Origin: Cytobacillus sp. FSL H8-0458
Lineage (GTDB): Bacteria > Bacillota > Bacilli > Bacillales > Cytobacillaceae
DNA: 64,000 bases
Direction of reading: 5' to 3'
NCBI RefSeq assembly: GCF_038002165.1
Contig: NZ_JBBOBR010000001.1
Span: forward strand, 2,356,001 to 2,420,000
The notes beneath the pieces are model-generated. The model did not search any database. It worked only from the letters and a program-made list of their open reading frames with translations, and was not told the DNA's origin. This document shows, piece after piece, positions 43,186 to 51,480 of the stretch. The position numbers and the translations under genes were made by a program. Each line of letters begins with the position of its first letter. The first letter of the stretch is position 1.

Positions 43186-44853
43186 TTATCCCTCCATAAG
43201 AATCGGAAGGATCATTGGTCTGCGTTTTGTTTTTTCATAAAGATACTGATTCAGGCTGTCACGCATATCCTGTTTAATACCTGACCAGTCAAATGCTTCT
43301 CTGGCAAGGTTCTGTTCTACCGCTTCCCTAACTATTTTTACAGCTTCCTCGAGAAGCTTTTCTGATTCCCTGACATATACAAATCCTCTTGTAATGATTT
43401 CAGGACCAGCGGAGATCTTCTTTTCCTTTTTATTAAGAGTAACCACCACTAATAAAACGCCATCCTGAGATAGCAGCTTCCGGTCTCTTAAGACAATATT
43501 CCCGACATCGCCGACACCAATTCCGTCAATCAGCACATTACCAGATGGGATTTTTCCTCCGGGAACGATTGCGCCATCCTTGATTTCTGCTACATCGCCT
43601 TTATCCGGGATAAAAATTTGTCCGCTTGATAATCCGCACTCCAAAGCAACTTTAGCATGAGCTTTCAGCATTCGATACTCCCCATGAACCGGGATGAAGA
43701 ATTTGGGACTCATCAGATTAATCATAAATTTAAGTTCTTCCTGGCTGCCATGGCTCGAGGTATTAAAGGTTCCCTTTCCTGGGATTACCTCAGCACCCGC
43801 TCTAAACAGCATATCAATCGTTTTGAAAATAAATACCTCTGTTCCTCTTAATGGTGATGCAGCAAGCAGAACGGTATCACCCTGTTTAATATTGACCTGT
43901 CTGTGGGACTGCTTCGCCATTTTTTGAAGGGCTTCTATCGGCTCTCCCTGTGTACCCGTGGTAAGAACAACGATTTGGTCATCACCATATTTGCCGATCT
44001 CAGTGACAGGAATAATCACATCTTCTCCTACCTGTAAATATCCGAGCTGCATAGCAATATCATAGATTCTCTGCAGACTTTTGCCGACCACAGCCACTTT
44101 CCTGCCTGTTTCGATCGCTGCATCAAAAATATGCTGTATTCGAATTAAGTCAGATGCAAATGAAGCCGCTATGACTCTCCCCTTAGCAGCATAGAATGCA
44201 GCTGTCATCTCTCTGGCCACTTTCGATTCTGAGCTGGTGTAGCCTGGCTTTTCAGCCTCTGTACTGTCAGATAGAAGGCAAAGAACTCCCTCTTCCCCTA
44301 AGCGCGCCATTTTGCCGATTTCAGGTTTGTATAAGTCAGTCGCTGCCTGATCGAATTTAAAGTCGCCGGTATACACAATTGCACCCTCTGATGTATGTAT
44401 AGCCACACCCACACTGTCCGGTATGCTATGGCTCGTTCTAAAAAAAGTTACATCTGCCGAATCAAATTCAACCTTGGTATCTGAATTAATTTCAACAAAC
44501 TGTGCTTTGCCTTTGTATTCCTGTTCCTTCATTTTTGCTTTGGCCAGTGCCAGAGTCAGCTTTGTTCCGTAAACAGGTACATTGACCTTTGCAAGCACAT
44601 AAGACAGTCCCCCAATGTGATCCTCGTGTCCATGTGTCAGAAAAATCCCCTTTACTCTTTCCTTATTTTGAACTAAATATGTAACATCCGGTATGACGAT
44701 GTCAATTCCGAGCATTTCATTTTCAGGGAACATTAATCCGGCATCGATGACAAATATATCCTCGTCTACCTCTGCCAAATACATATTCTTACCAAGTTCT
44801 CCGACTCCTCCGAGTGCTGCCAGCTTGATGCTTTCATTCTGTCTCTTTTTCAA
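43186..44853 (-). CDS. rnjB: Ribonuclease J2
   Basis: A 555-residue metallo-beta-lactamase/beta-CASP ribonuclease. It starts IKLAALGGVGELGKNMYL, has the metal motif LTHGHEDHIGGL near residue 73, SHSIPDSVGVAI near residue 140, YTGDFKFDQ near residue 161, and C-terminal SHGSQEELKFMINL and RDRKLLSQDGVLLVVVTL. The position between dapA and tepA identifies it as the RnjB orthologue rather than RNase J1. RNase J2 pairs with J1 in mRNA decay and rRNA processing. All of the HxHxDH motif is present. The start is a TTG at 44851-44853 behind GGGAGGA. Confidence 0.92.
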   Translation of the reverse strand: MKKRQNESIKLAALGGVGELGKNMYLAEVDEDIFVIDAGLMFPENEMLGIDIVIPDVTYLVQNKERVKGIFLTHGHEDHIGGLSYVLAKVNVPVYGTKLTLALAKAKMKEQEYKGKAQFVEINSDTKVEFDSADVTFFRTSHSIPDSVGVAIHTSEGAIVYTGDFKFDQAATDLYKPEIGKMARLGEEGVLCLLSDSTEAEKPGYTSSESKVAREMTAAFYAAKGRVIAASFASDLIRIQHIFDAAIETGRKVAVVGKSLQRIYDIAMQLGYLQVGEDVIIPVTEIGKYGDDQIVVLTTGTQGEPIEALQKMAKQSHRQVNIKQGDTVLLAASPLRGTEVFIFKTIDMLFRAGAEVIPGKGTFNTSSHGSQEELKFMINLMSPKFFIPVHGEYRMLKAHAKVALECGLSSGQIFIPDKGDVAEIKDGAIVPGGKIPSGNVLIDGIGVGDVGNIVLRDRKLLSQDGVLLVVVTLNKKEKKISAGPEIITRGFVYVRESEKLLEEAVKIVREAVEQNLAREAFDWSGIKQDMRDSLNQYLYEKTKRRPMILPILMEG

Positions 44854-44996
44854 TGTATTATCCTCCCATGCATGTTCAGCCGATCAAGATCAGTTATCCA
44901 TATTATACTTGAAGTCGTAAAACCATTACAACCAAATTTATACATGGGCTTTATTCAAGCATTCCTGAGGCTTTTTAAAATAATGGTCTCAGGTTA

Positions 44997-45245
44997 TAGG
45001 ACGTCATGACGGCTCTATGGCGACCATTTTCACCTAAGGCTTAACGTTTGGGGCCTTATGACAGCTCTGTGGCGACCATTTTCACCTAAGGATTAGCCTT
45101 TTGGGTCTTATGACAGCTTCATGGCGACCATTTTCACCTAAGGATTAGCCTTTTGGGTCTTATGACAGCTTCATGGCGACCATTTTCACCTAAAGATTAG
45201 CCTTTTGTCGTCATGACGCTTCCATGACGACCATGTTCATTCAAT
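44997..45245. repeat. 52-bp tandem repeat array
   Basis: The block starting GCGACCATTTTCACCTAAGG begins at 45020, 45072, 45124 and 45176, with a diverged copy (ACGACC...) at 45227; spacing is 52, 52, 52 and 51. Middle copies are almost identical and outer copies have diverged. A perfect palindrome CGTCATGACG occurs at both edges (45002-45011 and 45209-45218). The array fills most of the gene-free stretch 44854-45326 between rnjB and dapA; no ORF was seen. Confidence 0.9.
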
Positions 45246-45280
45246 GCTAATGATTATGGGATCATAAGTTCCCCCTATAA

Positions 45281-45313
45281 ATAATAAAAACCAACCAGCA
45301 AAAACACTGGTTG
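45281..45313 (-). terminator. Terminator of asd-dapG-dapA
   Basis: CCAACCAG (45290-45297) pairs with CTGGTTGG (45306-45313), 8-base loop, followed by TTTTTATTA on the minus strand. Confidence 0.85.
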
Positions 45314-45326
45314 GCAAGCTTTGCAA

Positions 45327-46193
45327 TTATCTAAATAGGGCAGCAACTGCACTGCGTTCCTGTTCTGTTAACGGAACCATTGGAAGACGGACGGATCCGA
45401 CATCCAGCCCTTTAAGCTGCAGCGCTGTTTTTACAGGCACTGGGCTTGGGGCAGCAAAAAGCCCTTCCATGATCGGAAGTATTTTTTGATGGATTTTTGC
45501 AGATTTTTCAATTTCACCATTCAGGTAAGCTGTGATCATTTCCTGCATTTCATTGCCGATCACATGGGAAGCAACAGAAACAATTCCAGTCCCGCCTATT
45601 GCCATGCATGGAAGAGTAAGTCCGTCATCGCCGCTGTATAGCATGAAGTCATCATCCGTATTAGCAATAATTTTGGCCATTGCATTCAGATCTCCGCTTG
45701 CTTCTTTCACTGCAGCAATGTTAGAGATTTCCGAAAGGCGGATGATTGTTTCAGGCAGAATATTCACGGAAGAGCGTCCGGGAATATTATAAACCATTAC
45801 CGGGAGGCTTGTGCTTTCCGCAATTGCCTTGAAATGCTGGTAAAGCCCTTCCTGGTTTGGCTTATTGTAATATGGTGCTACGATCATGATCGCATCTACA
45901 CCAATTTGCTCTGCTTTTTTCGTTAATTCAATGGATTCATACGTATTATTGCTTCCGGTGCCGGCAATGACAGGCACACGTTTGTCAGCTGCTTTCACTG
46001 CATGTTTGAATAATGCCAGCTTTTCCTCTTTAGTAAGTGTTGGCGACTCGCCTGTTGTCCCGGCAACGACCAATGAATCTGTACCATTTTCTATAAGATG
46101 ATTGATAAGCTGTGTCGTCTTAGGGAAATCAATATGTCCCTTGCTATCGAATGGTGTTACCATAGCTGTTGATACTCGGCCAAATAGAACCAT
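45327..46193 (-). CDS. dapA: 4-hydroxy-tetrahydrodipicolinate synthase
   Basis: DapA condenses aspartate semialdehyde with pyruvate at the start of the lysine, diaminopimelate and dipicolinate branch. The 288-residue TIM-barrel protein has AGTTGESPTL near residue 43, the YNIPGRSSVNI tyrosine loop near residue 135, the Schiff-base lysine in AAVKEASGDL near residue 160, and YSGDDGLTLP. ATG start behind AAGGAGTGTAAAC. It follows dapG by 126 bases. It feeds SpoVFAB, encoded just upstream, during sporulation. Confidence 0.97.
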   Translation of the reverse strand: MVLFGRVSTAMVTPFDSKGHIDFPKTTQLINHLIENGTDSLVVAGTTGESPTLTKEEKLALFKHAVKAADKRVPVIAGTGSNNTYESIELTKKAEQIGVDAIMIVAPYYNKPNQEGLYQHFKAIAESTSLPVMVYNIPGRSSVNILPETIIRLSEISNIAAVKEASGDLNAMAKIIANTDDDFMLYSGDDGLTLPCMAIGGTGIVSVASHVIGNEMQEMITAYLNGEIEKSAKIHQKILPIMEGLFAAPSPVPVKTALQLKGLDVGSVRLPMVPLTEQERSAVAALFR

Positions 46194-46319
46194 GTTTACA
46201 CTCCTTGCAGATGTTTAAAAGATCGGGAAGAAACGGGCGGATCTGCCGAATAGGATACAAATCCGTCGTTAACCGCTGAATGGCTTTCTTCTCTTTTTTA
46301 AACATGTTATTTTCTAAAA

Positions 46320-47564
46320 TTAAATGTCTGTTCTCTCATATTCCGCTAAATCTTCTTCCAGGCGGAAAGCATCGTGCAATGCATTAACAGACTTTATCAA
46401 ATCTGCCTGCTTCACCAGAACCCAAATTGTTGTATGGCTGTCTGCTGATTGCAGGATGCGGATTCCCTGCTCGGACAATGCCGTAACGATTCGCGAGGCC
46501 ACACCGGGTACACCCTGCATTCCAGCACCGACAACCGAAACTTTTGCACACTCTCTTTCAACCAGGGGATCATGTCCAAGGCCCTTTAGAATACTAATCG
46601 CTTTATCGGTCATTTCTTCCGTAACCGTGTAGTTGACGCCATTCGGATATATATTGATAAAGTCAACACTGATCCCCTGGTTTGCCATGGCTTTAAAGAC
46701 CTCGGACTGAAGATCATACTGGTCTTTCTTAGCAAGGACCTTTATTTGCGTCACATTGGAAACATGGGCTATTCCAGTTACCGAACGCTCTTTAATATCT
46801 GTTCCGCGTCTGTTCTTATTCAATGTTGTGACAAGTGTTCCGAGACTGTCGGAGTATGTTGAGCGGATTCTGATCGGAATTTTAGCCTGCATGGCAATTT
46901 CGACTGCCCGGGGATGAATGACCTTGGCACCCTGATAAGCCATATTGCAGACCTCTGTGTAAGTGACCACTGATAATGGGCGTGCATTTTCAGCAATGCG
47001 CGGATCAGCGGTCATGATGCCTTCCACATCAGTAAAGATATCTATCCACTCCGCATTAAGGGCTGCTCCAAGAGCCGCTGCAGAGGTATCACTGCCGCCC
47101 CTGCCGATCGTTGTGACATCACCTGTTTTAGAAGACCCCTGAAATCCTGCGACTACGACAACATCATGATTTTCAAGCTCTTTCAAAAGCCTGTCGCATT
47201 TCATATCAATAATTTTTGCGTTAGTATGATCATTATTCGTTCTAAATCCTGCCTGTGCCCCAGTCAGAGCTGCTGCAGTGATTCCATGTTCATTTAGCAT
47301 GTTTGAAAATACAACACTTGAGATGACTTCACCGCAGGATAAAAGCAGATCCGTTTCTCGTTTGCTGATTTTGGCATTATTGCCTTCTACCAGTGAAAGC
47401 AGTGTGTCAGTTGCATATGAATCTCCTTTTCGGCCCATTGCCGAAACAACGACAACAACCTTGTATCCATCTGCCATAGCCTTTTTTATATGCTTAATTG
47501 CATGCTCGCGGCTACTCTCGTCGCGGACTGATGTACCTCCATATTTTTGAACGATGATATTCAT
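46320..47564 (-). CDS. dapG: Aspartate kinase I
   Basis: DapG phosphorylates aspartate, the entry to the diaminopimelate pathway. The 414-residue enzyme has the kinase domain (IIVQKYGGTSVRD at the N-terminus, GFQGSSKTGDVTTIGRGGSDTSA near residue 147, FTDVEGIMTADPR) and two C-terminal ACT domains (from about 265 and 345). In B. subtilis this isozyme is inhibited by meso-diaminopimelate. ATG start behind AGAGGTG. Between asd and dapA in one operon. Confidence 0.96.
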   Translation of the reverse strand: MNIIVQKYGGTSVRDESSREHAIKHIKKAMADGYKVVVVVSAMGRKGDSYATDTLLSLVEGNNAKISKRETDLLLSCGEVISSVVFSNMLNEHGITAAALTGAQAGFRTNNDHTNAKIIDMKCDRLLKELENHDVVVVAGFQGSSKTGDVTTIGRGGSDTSAAALGAALNAEWIDIFTDVEGIMTADPRIAENARPLSVVTYTEVCNMAYQGAKVIHPRAVEIAMQAKIPIRIRSTYSDSLGTLVTTLNKNRRGTDIKERSVTGIAHVSNVTQIKVLAKKDQYDLQSEVFKAMANQGISVDFINIYPNGVNYTVTEEMTDKAISILKGLGHDPLVERECAKVSVVGAGMQGVPGVASRIVTALSEQGIRILQSADSHTTIWVLVKQADLIKSVNALHDAFRLEEDLAEYERTDI

Positions 47565-47605
47565 TAAAACACCTCTAACCTCTCAGCATGAAGAGAATAC
47601 GTTAA

Positions 47606-48655
47606 CTATTTTACTATTCCAAGATTAATTAAACTTTCGGCGATCTGCACAGAATTCCATGCTGCCCCTTTAAGAAGATTATCAGAAACCACCCACATAT
47701 GGAAGCCTTTATCCTCATCCAAATCTTTGCGGATACGGCCGACAAATACATCGTTTTTCCCGACACAATCAGCAGGCATCGGATAAATTTGATTATCCGG
47801 ATCATCCTGCAGGACAACTCCAGGTGCATTTTCAAGAAGGCTCTTTACTTCATTTGCCGTAACGCTGTCTGATTCCACTTCAAAATAAAGGGACTCTGAG
47901 TGTCCGGTTGCCACTGGGAGACGCACGCATGTAGCAGCCACTTGCAGCTCTGGCATATGCATGATTTTCTTTGTTTCATTGATCATTTTCATTTCCTCAT
48001 ATGTGTAGCCATTATCCTGAAATTTATCAATTTGCGGAATCGCATTGAATGCAATTTGATAATGTTTTTTATCGCTCTTCACAGGAAGAATTGACGGCTC
48101 ATACTCTTCGTTATTTAAAATGGCTTTTGTTTGTTCATTCAGCTCTTGAACTGCAGCTGCTCCAGAACCTGAAACAGCCTGGTAAGTAGAAACAATTACT
48201 TTTTTCAAGCCGAATTTCTCTTTTACCGGCTTTAGTGCAACAACCATTTGGATCGTTGAACAGTTTGGATTGGCGATAATGCCATTATGCTTATGAAGGT
48301 CTTCCTCATTCACTTCAGGTACGACAAGAGGCACATTGGGATCCATACGGAAAGCACTTGTGTTGTCTACCACAATGGCACCATGTTCGACCGCATGAGG
48401 GGCCAGTTCCTGTGAAACGCTTCCTCCCGCGCTGAATAGTGCGATATCCACGCCTTTAAAGCTCTCTGGCTTTGCTTCCTGAACCGTATACTCCTGGCCC
48501 TTGAATGCTACCTTTGATCCGGCAGAACGGGCTGATGATAACAGGGTTAATTGAGAGATCGGAAAATCTCTATTTTCAAGTGTTTGAATCATTTGCTGGC
48601 CAACTGCACCAGTTGCTCCAACTACCGCGACATGAAATCCTTTTTTCTGTTCCAA
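47606..48655 (-). CDS. asd: Aspartate-semialdehyde dehydrogenase
   Basis: Asd reduces aspartyl phosphate to aspartate semialdehyde with NADPH. The 349-residue protein has the nucleotide-binding [14 protein letters not shown] near residue 11, the catalytic cysteine in [11 protein letters not shown] near residue 130, and the histidine-bearing [15 protein letters not shown] near residue 246. The start is a TTG at 48653-48655 behind GGGGAAAAG. First gene of the asd-dapG-dapA unit. Confidence 0.96.
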   Translation of the reverse strand: MEQKKGFHVAVVGATGAVGQQMIQTLENRDFPISQLTLLSSARSAGSKVAFKGQEYTVQEAKPESFKGVDIALFSAGGSVSQELAPHAVEHGAIVVDNTSAFRMDPNVPLVVPEVNEEDLHKHNGIIANPNCSTIQMVVALKPVKEKFGLKKVIVSTYQAVSGSGAAAVQELNEQTKAILNNEEYEPSILPVKSDKKHYQIAFNAIPQIDKFQDNGYTYEEMKMINETKKIMHMPELQVAATCVRLPVATGHSESLYFEVESDSVTANEVKSLLENAPGVVLQDDPDNQIYPMPADCVGKNDVFVGRIRKDLDEDKGFHMWVVSDNLLKGAAWNSVQIAESLINLGIVK

Positions 48656-48737
48656 ATTTCTTTTCCCCTTCCAGTACCATTATATTTTTCTAGCAAAGTT
48701 AGTTTTTAGTGAAAAACAATAGCCTAAAATTCAATAG

Positions 48738-48767
48738 AACGGCAGCCAAAGTAAATTGGCAGCCGTT
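48738..48767 (-). terminator. Hairpin between spoVFB and asd
   Basis: A perfect 12-bp stem (AACGGCAGCCAA 48738-48749 with 48756-48767) and 6-base loop. The tail on the minus strand (CTATTGAATTTT) is only weakly T-rich, so read-through is possible. It separates sporulation-specific spoVFAB from vegetative asd. Confidence 0.55.
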
Positions 48768-48943
48768 TTCCTGCCTGAGTATAAAGATGGCAGGCTTCCA
48801 TTTATATTATCAGCATATTGTCAATACTCCAAGAGGTTAATATTATTTTAAACACAGCTTGAAGGTTGGTTATCTTAGTAATTTTTATTCTAACATATTC
48901 GTTCACTAAAGGACTAAAATTTTTGCTAGAAAAAATAGGGGGG

Positions 48944-49543
48944 CTAATTGTCGTCTTTATATCTTTCCACTAATACCGGCTGAAGCTGTTTGCCTTCCAT
49001 TGCATGAAGCACTGTATCAGATAATGCTGTCATCCTTGCCACCATTGAATTCGGCTTCTTCACTGGATCATCCTGGCCATATGGAATAAAATATATATTT
49101 TTCGTAGCCATTAGTCTCATTAAGTTTACTCCGTTTAAACCTAATGCATCATTTGTAGATATTCCCAGCACGACTGGCTTCCCGTTTCTTAAAGTTGCCT
49201 TTGCTGCCATCAGCACAGGCGAATCGGTCATGGCATTGGCGAATTTGCTCATCGTATTTCCGGTAAGCGGGGCAATCACCATGCAATCAAGAGGAATTTT
49301 AGGGCCCAGCGGCTCAGCTTTCACAATTGAATCAATCACTTTATGTCCAGTAAGATCTTCTATTCTCTGAATCCAGTCTTCCCCTTTTCCGAATCTGGTC
49401 TCAGTGCTCTTTACCGTAAAGGTGACGACGGGAAGGACTTCAGCCCCTGCAAGAACAAGTCTTTCTATTTCCGGGAACACTGCATCATATGTGCAATGCG
49501 AGCCAGTTAATCCGAATCCGATTCTTTTTCCCTTCAAACTCAT
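48944..49543 (-). CDS. spoVFB: Dipicolinate synthase subunit B
   Basis: SpoVFB (DpaB) is the flavoprotein-like subunit of the enzyme that oxidises dihydrodipicolinate to dipicolinate, the major small molecule of the spore core. The 199-residue protein has the flavoprotein fold motifs RIGFGLTGSHCTYDAV at the N-terminus, MVIAPLTGNTMSKFANAMTDSPVLMAAK near residue 88 and PVVLGISTNDALGLN. ATG start. It overlaps spoVFA by four bases. Confidence 0.96.
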   Translation of the reverse strand: MSLKGKRIGFGLTGSHCTYDAVFPEIERLVLAGAEVLPVVTFTVKSTETRFGKGEDWIQRIEDLTGHKVIDSIVKAEPLGPKIPLDCMVIAPLTGNTMSKFANAMTDSPVLMAAKATLRNGKPVVLGISTNDALGLNGVNLMRLMATKNIYFIPYGQDDPVKKPNSMVARMTALSDTVLHAMEGKQLQPVLVERYKDDN

Positions 49544-50442
49544 ATTGTATTCCCCTTTCTCTTTTGCAAATCTTCCTTAATCAATTGAGAAAGAACATTC
49601 GCCAGTATCTGTCCTGCTGTTTTTGGAGCAACGATTCCAGGCAGGCCAGGGGCGAGCAGTGCTTTTACTCCCCGTTTTTCTGCGTAGCGGAAATCGGTTC
49701 CTCCAGGCTTTGAAGCCAGGTCAATAATGAGCGTATGTGTCGGCATCTTCGATATGACGGAAGCTGTTACAACTAGATGGGGAGCTGTGTTTATGCAAAT
49801 ATCAACATCTTTTACCGCATCCTCAATCTCTTTCAGGTTAAATGGAGTTAGGCCCATTTCCGTTATCCTGGCGATATGCTCACTTTTTCTAGCCCCCACC
49901 TTTACTTTTGCACCCAGTGCATGAAAGGTTCTTGCTACACTCATTCCAACTCTGCCAAGGCCGATTACAGCAATATTAGAACCATGTATGGTGAAATCTG
50001 TATGCTGGATTGCCATCATGATGGTTCCTTCAACTGTTGGGATAGAATTATAAATAGCTACATCATCCCGTTCAAATAATTGAACAAGACGGCGGTCTGC
50101 CGATTTGGTTACTCCGGTTAAATATGAATTGGTTATGCCGGAATAGACTGTACAGTGTGCTGGAGTCTGGACGAGAATTTCCTCTTCAAAAATCACTTTT
50201 TCATTGGAGAAAATCGTTTCAATCTGACCCTCCAGACCCGTACCGGGAACAGGCAGGATAATCGCGTCTATATTGGAAAAGTCCACTTCATCTATTTTTT
50301 CTTTTACTGCACCAGAGAACGCATGATCGAGCTGCTCAAAACCAATTAATGCGAGCTTTGCATCAAGCTCAGTCAGTTTACGGATGATTTCGAGCTGCCT
50401 TGCATCACCGCCGATGACTGCTATTTGGGTTCCTGTCAGCAT
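49540..50442 (-). CDS. spoVFA: Dipicolinate synthase subunit A
   Basis: SpoVFA (DpaA) is the dehydrogenase-like subunit. The 300-residue protein has an N-terminal domain with IAVIGGDARQLEII and a Rossmann domain with IAVIGLGRVGMSVARTFHALGA near residue 155, then CINTAPHLVVTA and IIDLASKPGGTDF. ATG start with AAGGTGAGTGTTGC upstream. In B. subtilis it is expressed in the mother cell under sigma-K; I did not find a convincing sigma-K promoter in the 370 bases upstream. Confidence 0.96.
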   Translation of the reverse strand: MLTGTQIAVIGGDARQLEIIRKLTELDAKLALIGFEQLDHAFSGAVKEKIDEVDFSNIDAIILPVPGTGLEGQIETIFSNEKVIFEEEILVQTPAHCTVYSGITNSYLTGVTKSADRRLVQLFERDDVAIYNSIPTVEGTIMMAIQHTDFTIHGSNIAVIGLGRVGMSVARTFHALGAKVKVGARKSEHIARITEMGLTPFNLKEIEDAVKDVDICINTAPHLVVTASVISKMPTHTLIIDLASKPGGTDFRYAEKRGVKALLAPGLPGIVAPKTAGQILANVLSQLIKEDLQKRKGNTI

Positions 50443-50778
50443 GCAACACTCACCTTCTTTTTTCTTTCATTTTAAGAAAGCATTTATTTTTGAAGCCAAA
50501 AACTGCATGACTCCTGGTAAAAAATATCCTCGCACCGGCAACGCCGCTATACTAAGCAGCTGCACAAGACAGCAATTGCAAGCAGATTTATCTTTAAACG
50601 AAATGTGGCGTTATATTTTGGCCGGCAATTCAATTAATAATCATAAGGGAATTGTTGTAATGAACTACTTCAACATCTTATGTATGAACGGGGCAATAGG
50701 TGAGTTTTCCACTTAAAAGAAAATGGGTCAAAGGTGAAAGGGATTTTAAAGGATTGAGGGGATTGGCTTCAAACGGTA
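50443..50778. other. Gene-free stretch upstream of spoVFA
   Basis: About 335 bases up to the ymxH terminator. It must contain the spoVFA promoter, but no clean sigma-K match (mACm-N16-CATAnnnTA) was recognised. No credible ORF; the open frame on the plus strand here lacks a ribosome site and runs into spoVFA in antisense. Confidence 0.5.
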
Positions 50779-50806
50779 AAAAACAAAAAGGACCTAATCG
50801 GCCCTT
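50779..50806 (-). terminator. Terminator of ymxH
   Basis: AAGGGCC (50800-50806 on the minus strand) pairs with GGTCCTT (50788-50794), followed by TTTGTTTTTTA. It starts ten bases after the ymxH stop codon. Confidence 0.8.
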
Positions 50807-50815
50807 CGTTCAAAA

Positions 50816-51070
50816 CTAATCCTGCTGATCTTCAGATTCCGGGATATCAATAATGATCATGTCATTGCCTATCTTCCTGATATGCTGCCATGAAACCCGG
50901 ATTTCATCTCCCTGGCGCTTGAAGCCGAACCACTTTAATGAAGGGATGAGCAATGCCTGAATCTGCCCGTTTTTTTCATTTATTTCAAGGTCTGTCTGCC
51001 CAAGTACTCCCAGCCGTTCTGCACGCTTCACATCCACAATTTCCTTTCCGCTCAGCTCACTTAATCTCAT
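50816..51070 (-). CDS. ymxH: YlmC/YmxH family sporulation protein
   Basis: The 84-residue protein belongs to the YlmC/YmxH family, which has a PRC-barrel fold: RLSELSGKEIVDVKRAERLGVLG at the start, then LIPSLKWFGFKR and WQHIRKIGNDMIIID. The family is linked to sporulation by expression, but its function is not known. The second of two consecutive ATG codons (51068-51070) is preferred because GGAGG lies seven bases before it. It follows mlpA, as in B. subtilis, with a repeat element between. Confidence 0.9.
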   Translation of the reverse strand: MRLSELSGKEIVDVKRAERLGVLGQTDLEINEKNGQIQALLIPSLKWFGFKRQGDEIRVSWQHIRKIGNDMIIIDIPESEDQQD

Positions 51071-51130
51071 CATCTGCCCTCCTTTTCTCTTTCTCTATAT
51101 TTTTATCGTTCAGCCTGGCGTTTTAGAAGT

Positions 51131-51390
51131 CCAGGACAAAGAAAAGCGCAAGCGCCTTGTCCACGAAGGAACTCGGACCAGGAACGCCACGTCCTGTGGC
51201 AACGTCTGCATGATCCCCCATCCTCCCAAAAGCTGTCGCTTTTCGGTCGTGCGATGTTTATGCTGACGAAGCTTTCCTTGTCCTGTGGGCCTCAAGCACA
51301 AGATGAGCCTCTCGGAAAGGCGTTCTTTGCATTTCTGGGAGGCTTGGTTTGTGACCTAGAGGGGGTAGGCGCTGGAGCTAGACAGTTATC
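51131..51390. repeat. Dispersed-repeat-like intergenic element
   Basis: The gene-free stretch 51071-51480 is more GC-rich than its surroundings and holds a block with left end AAAGAAAAGCGCAAGCGCC and right end TAGGCGCTGGAGCTAGACAG. The left and right ends contain complementary AAGCGCC/GGCGCT segments. The same two ends occur fused at 63571-63607 in inverse orientation, so this is a repeat family present at least twice. No ORF with a ribosome site was found inside. Confidence 0.65.
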
Positions 51391-51417
51391 GAAGTAAAAA
51401 ATTTATACCTTCTTATT

Positions 51418-51453
51418 AAAAAAAGAAAACAGCCTGCAGGATACAGGCTGTTT
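51418..51453 (-). terminator. Terminator of mlpA
   Basis: A 10-bp stem (51427-51436 with 51444-51453, AAACAGCCTG), 7-base loop, then CTTTTTTTAA on the minus strand. Confidence 0.88.
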
Positions 51454-51480
51454 CTCCAATTTTGCTATCGGACCAATATA

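Noticed and set aside
44997-45245. CRISPR array interpretation of the 52-bp repeats
   Set aside because: The copies are contiguous and similar over their full length, so there are no variable spacers, and no cas gene is present.
45327-48655. Lysine riboswitch (L-box) before asd, dapG or dapA
   Set aside because: The spacers are 40-290 bases and contain no recognisable lysine-box motifs or antiterminator/terminator pair.
50384-50716. 110-residue open frame on the plus strand upstream of spoVFA
   Set aside because: It overlaps the start of spoVFA in antisense, has no ribosome site at a plausible distance, and the translation has no domain or composition typical of a protein.
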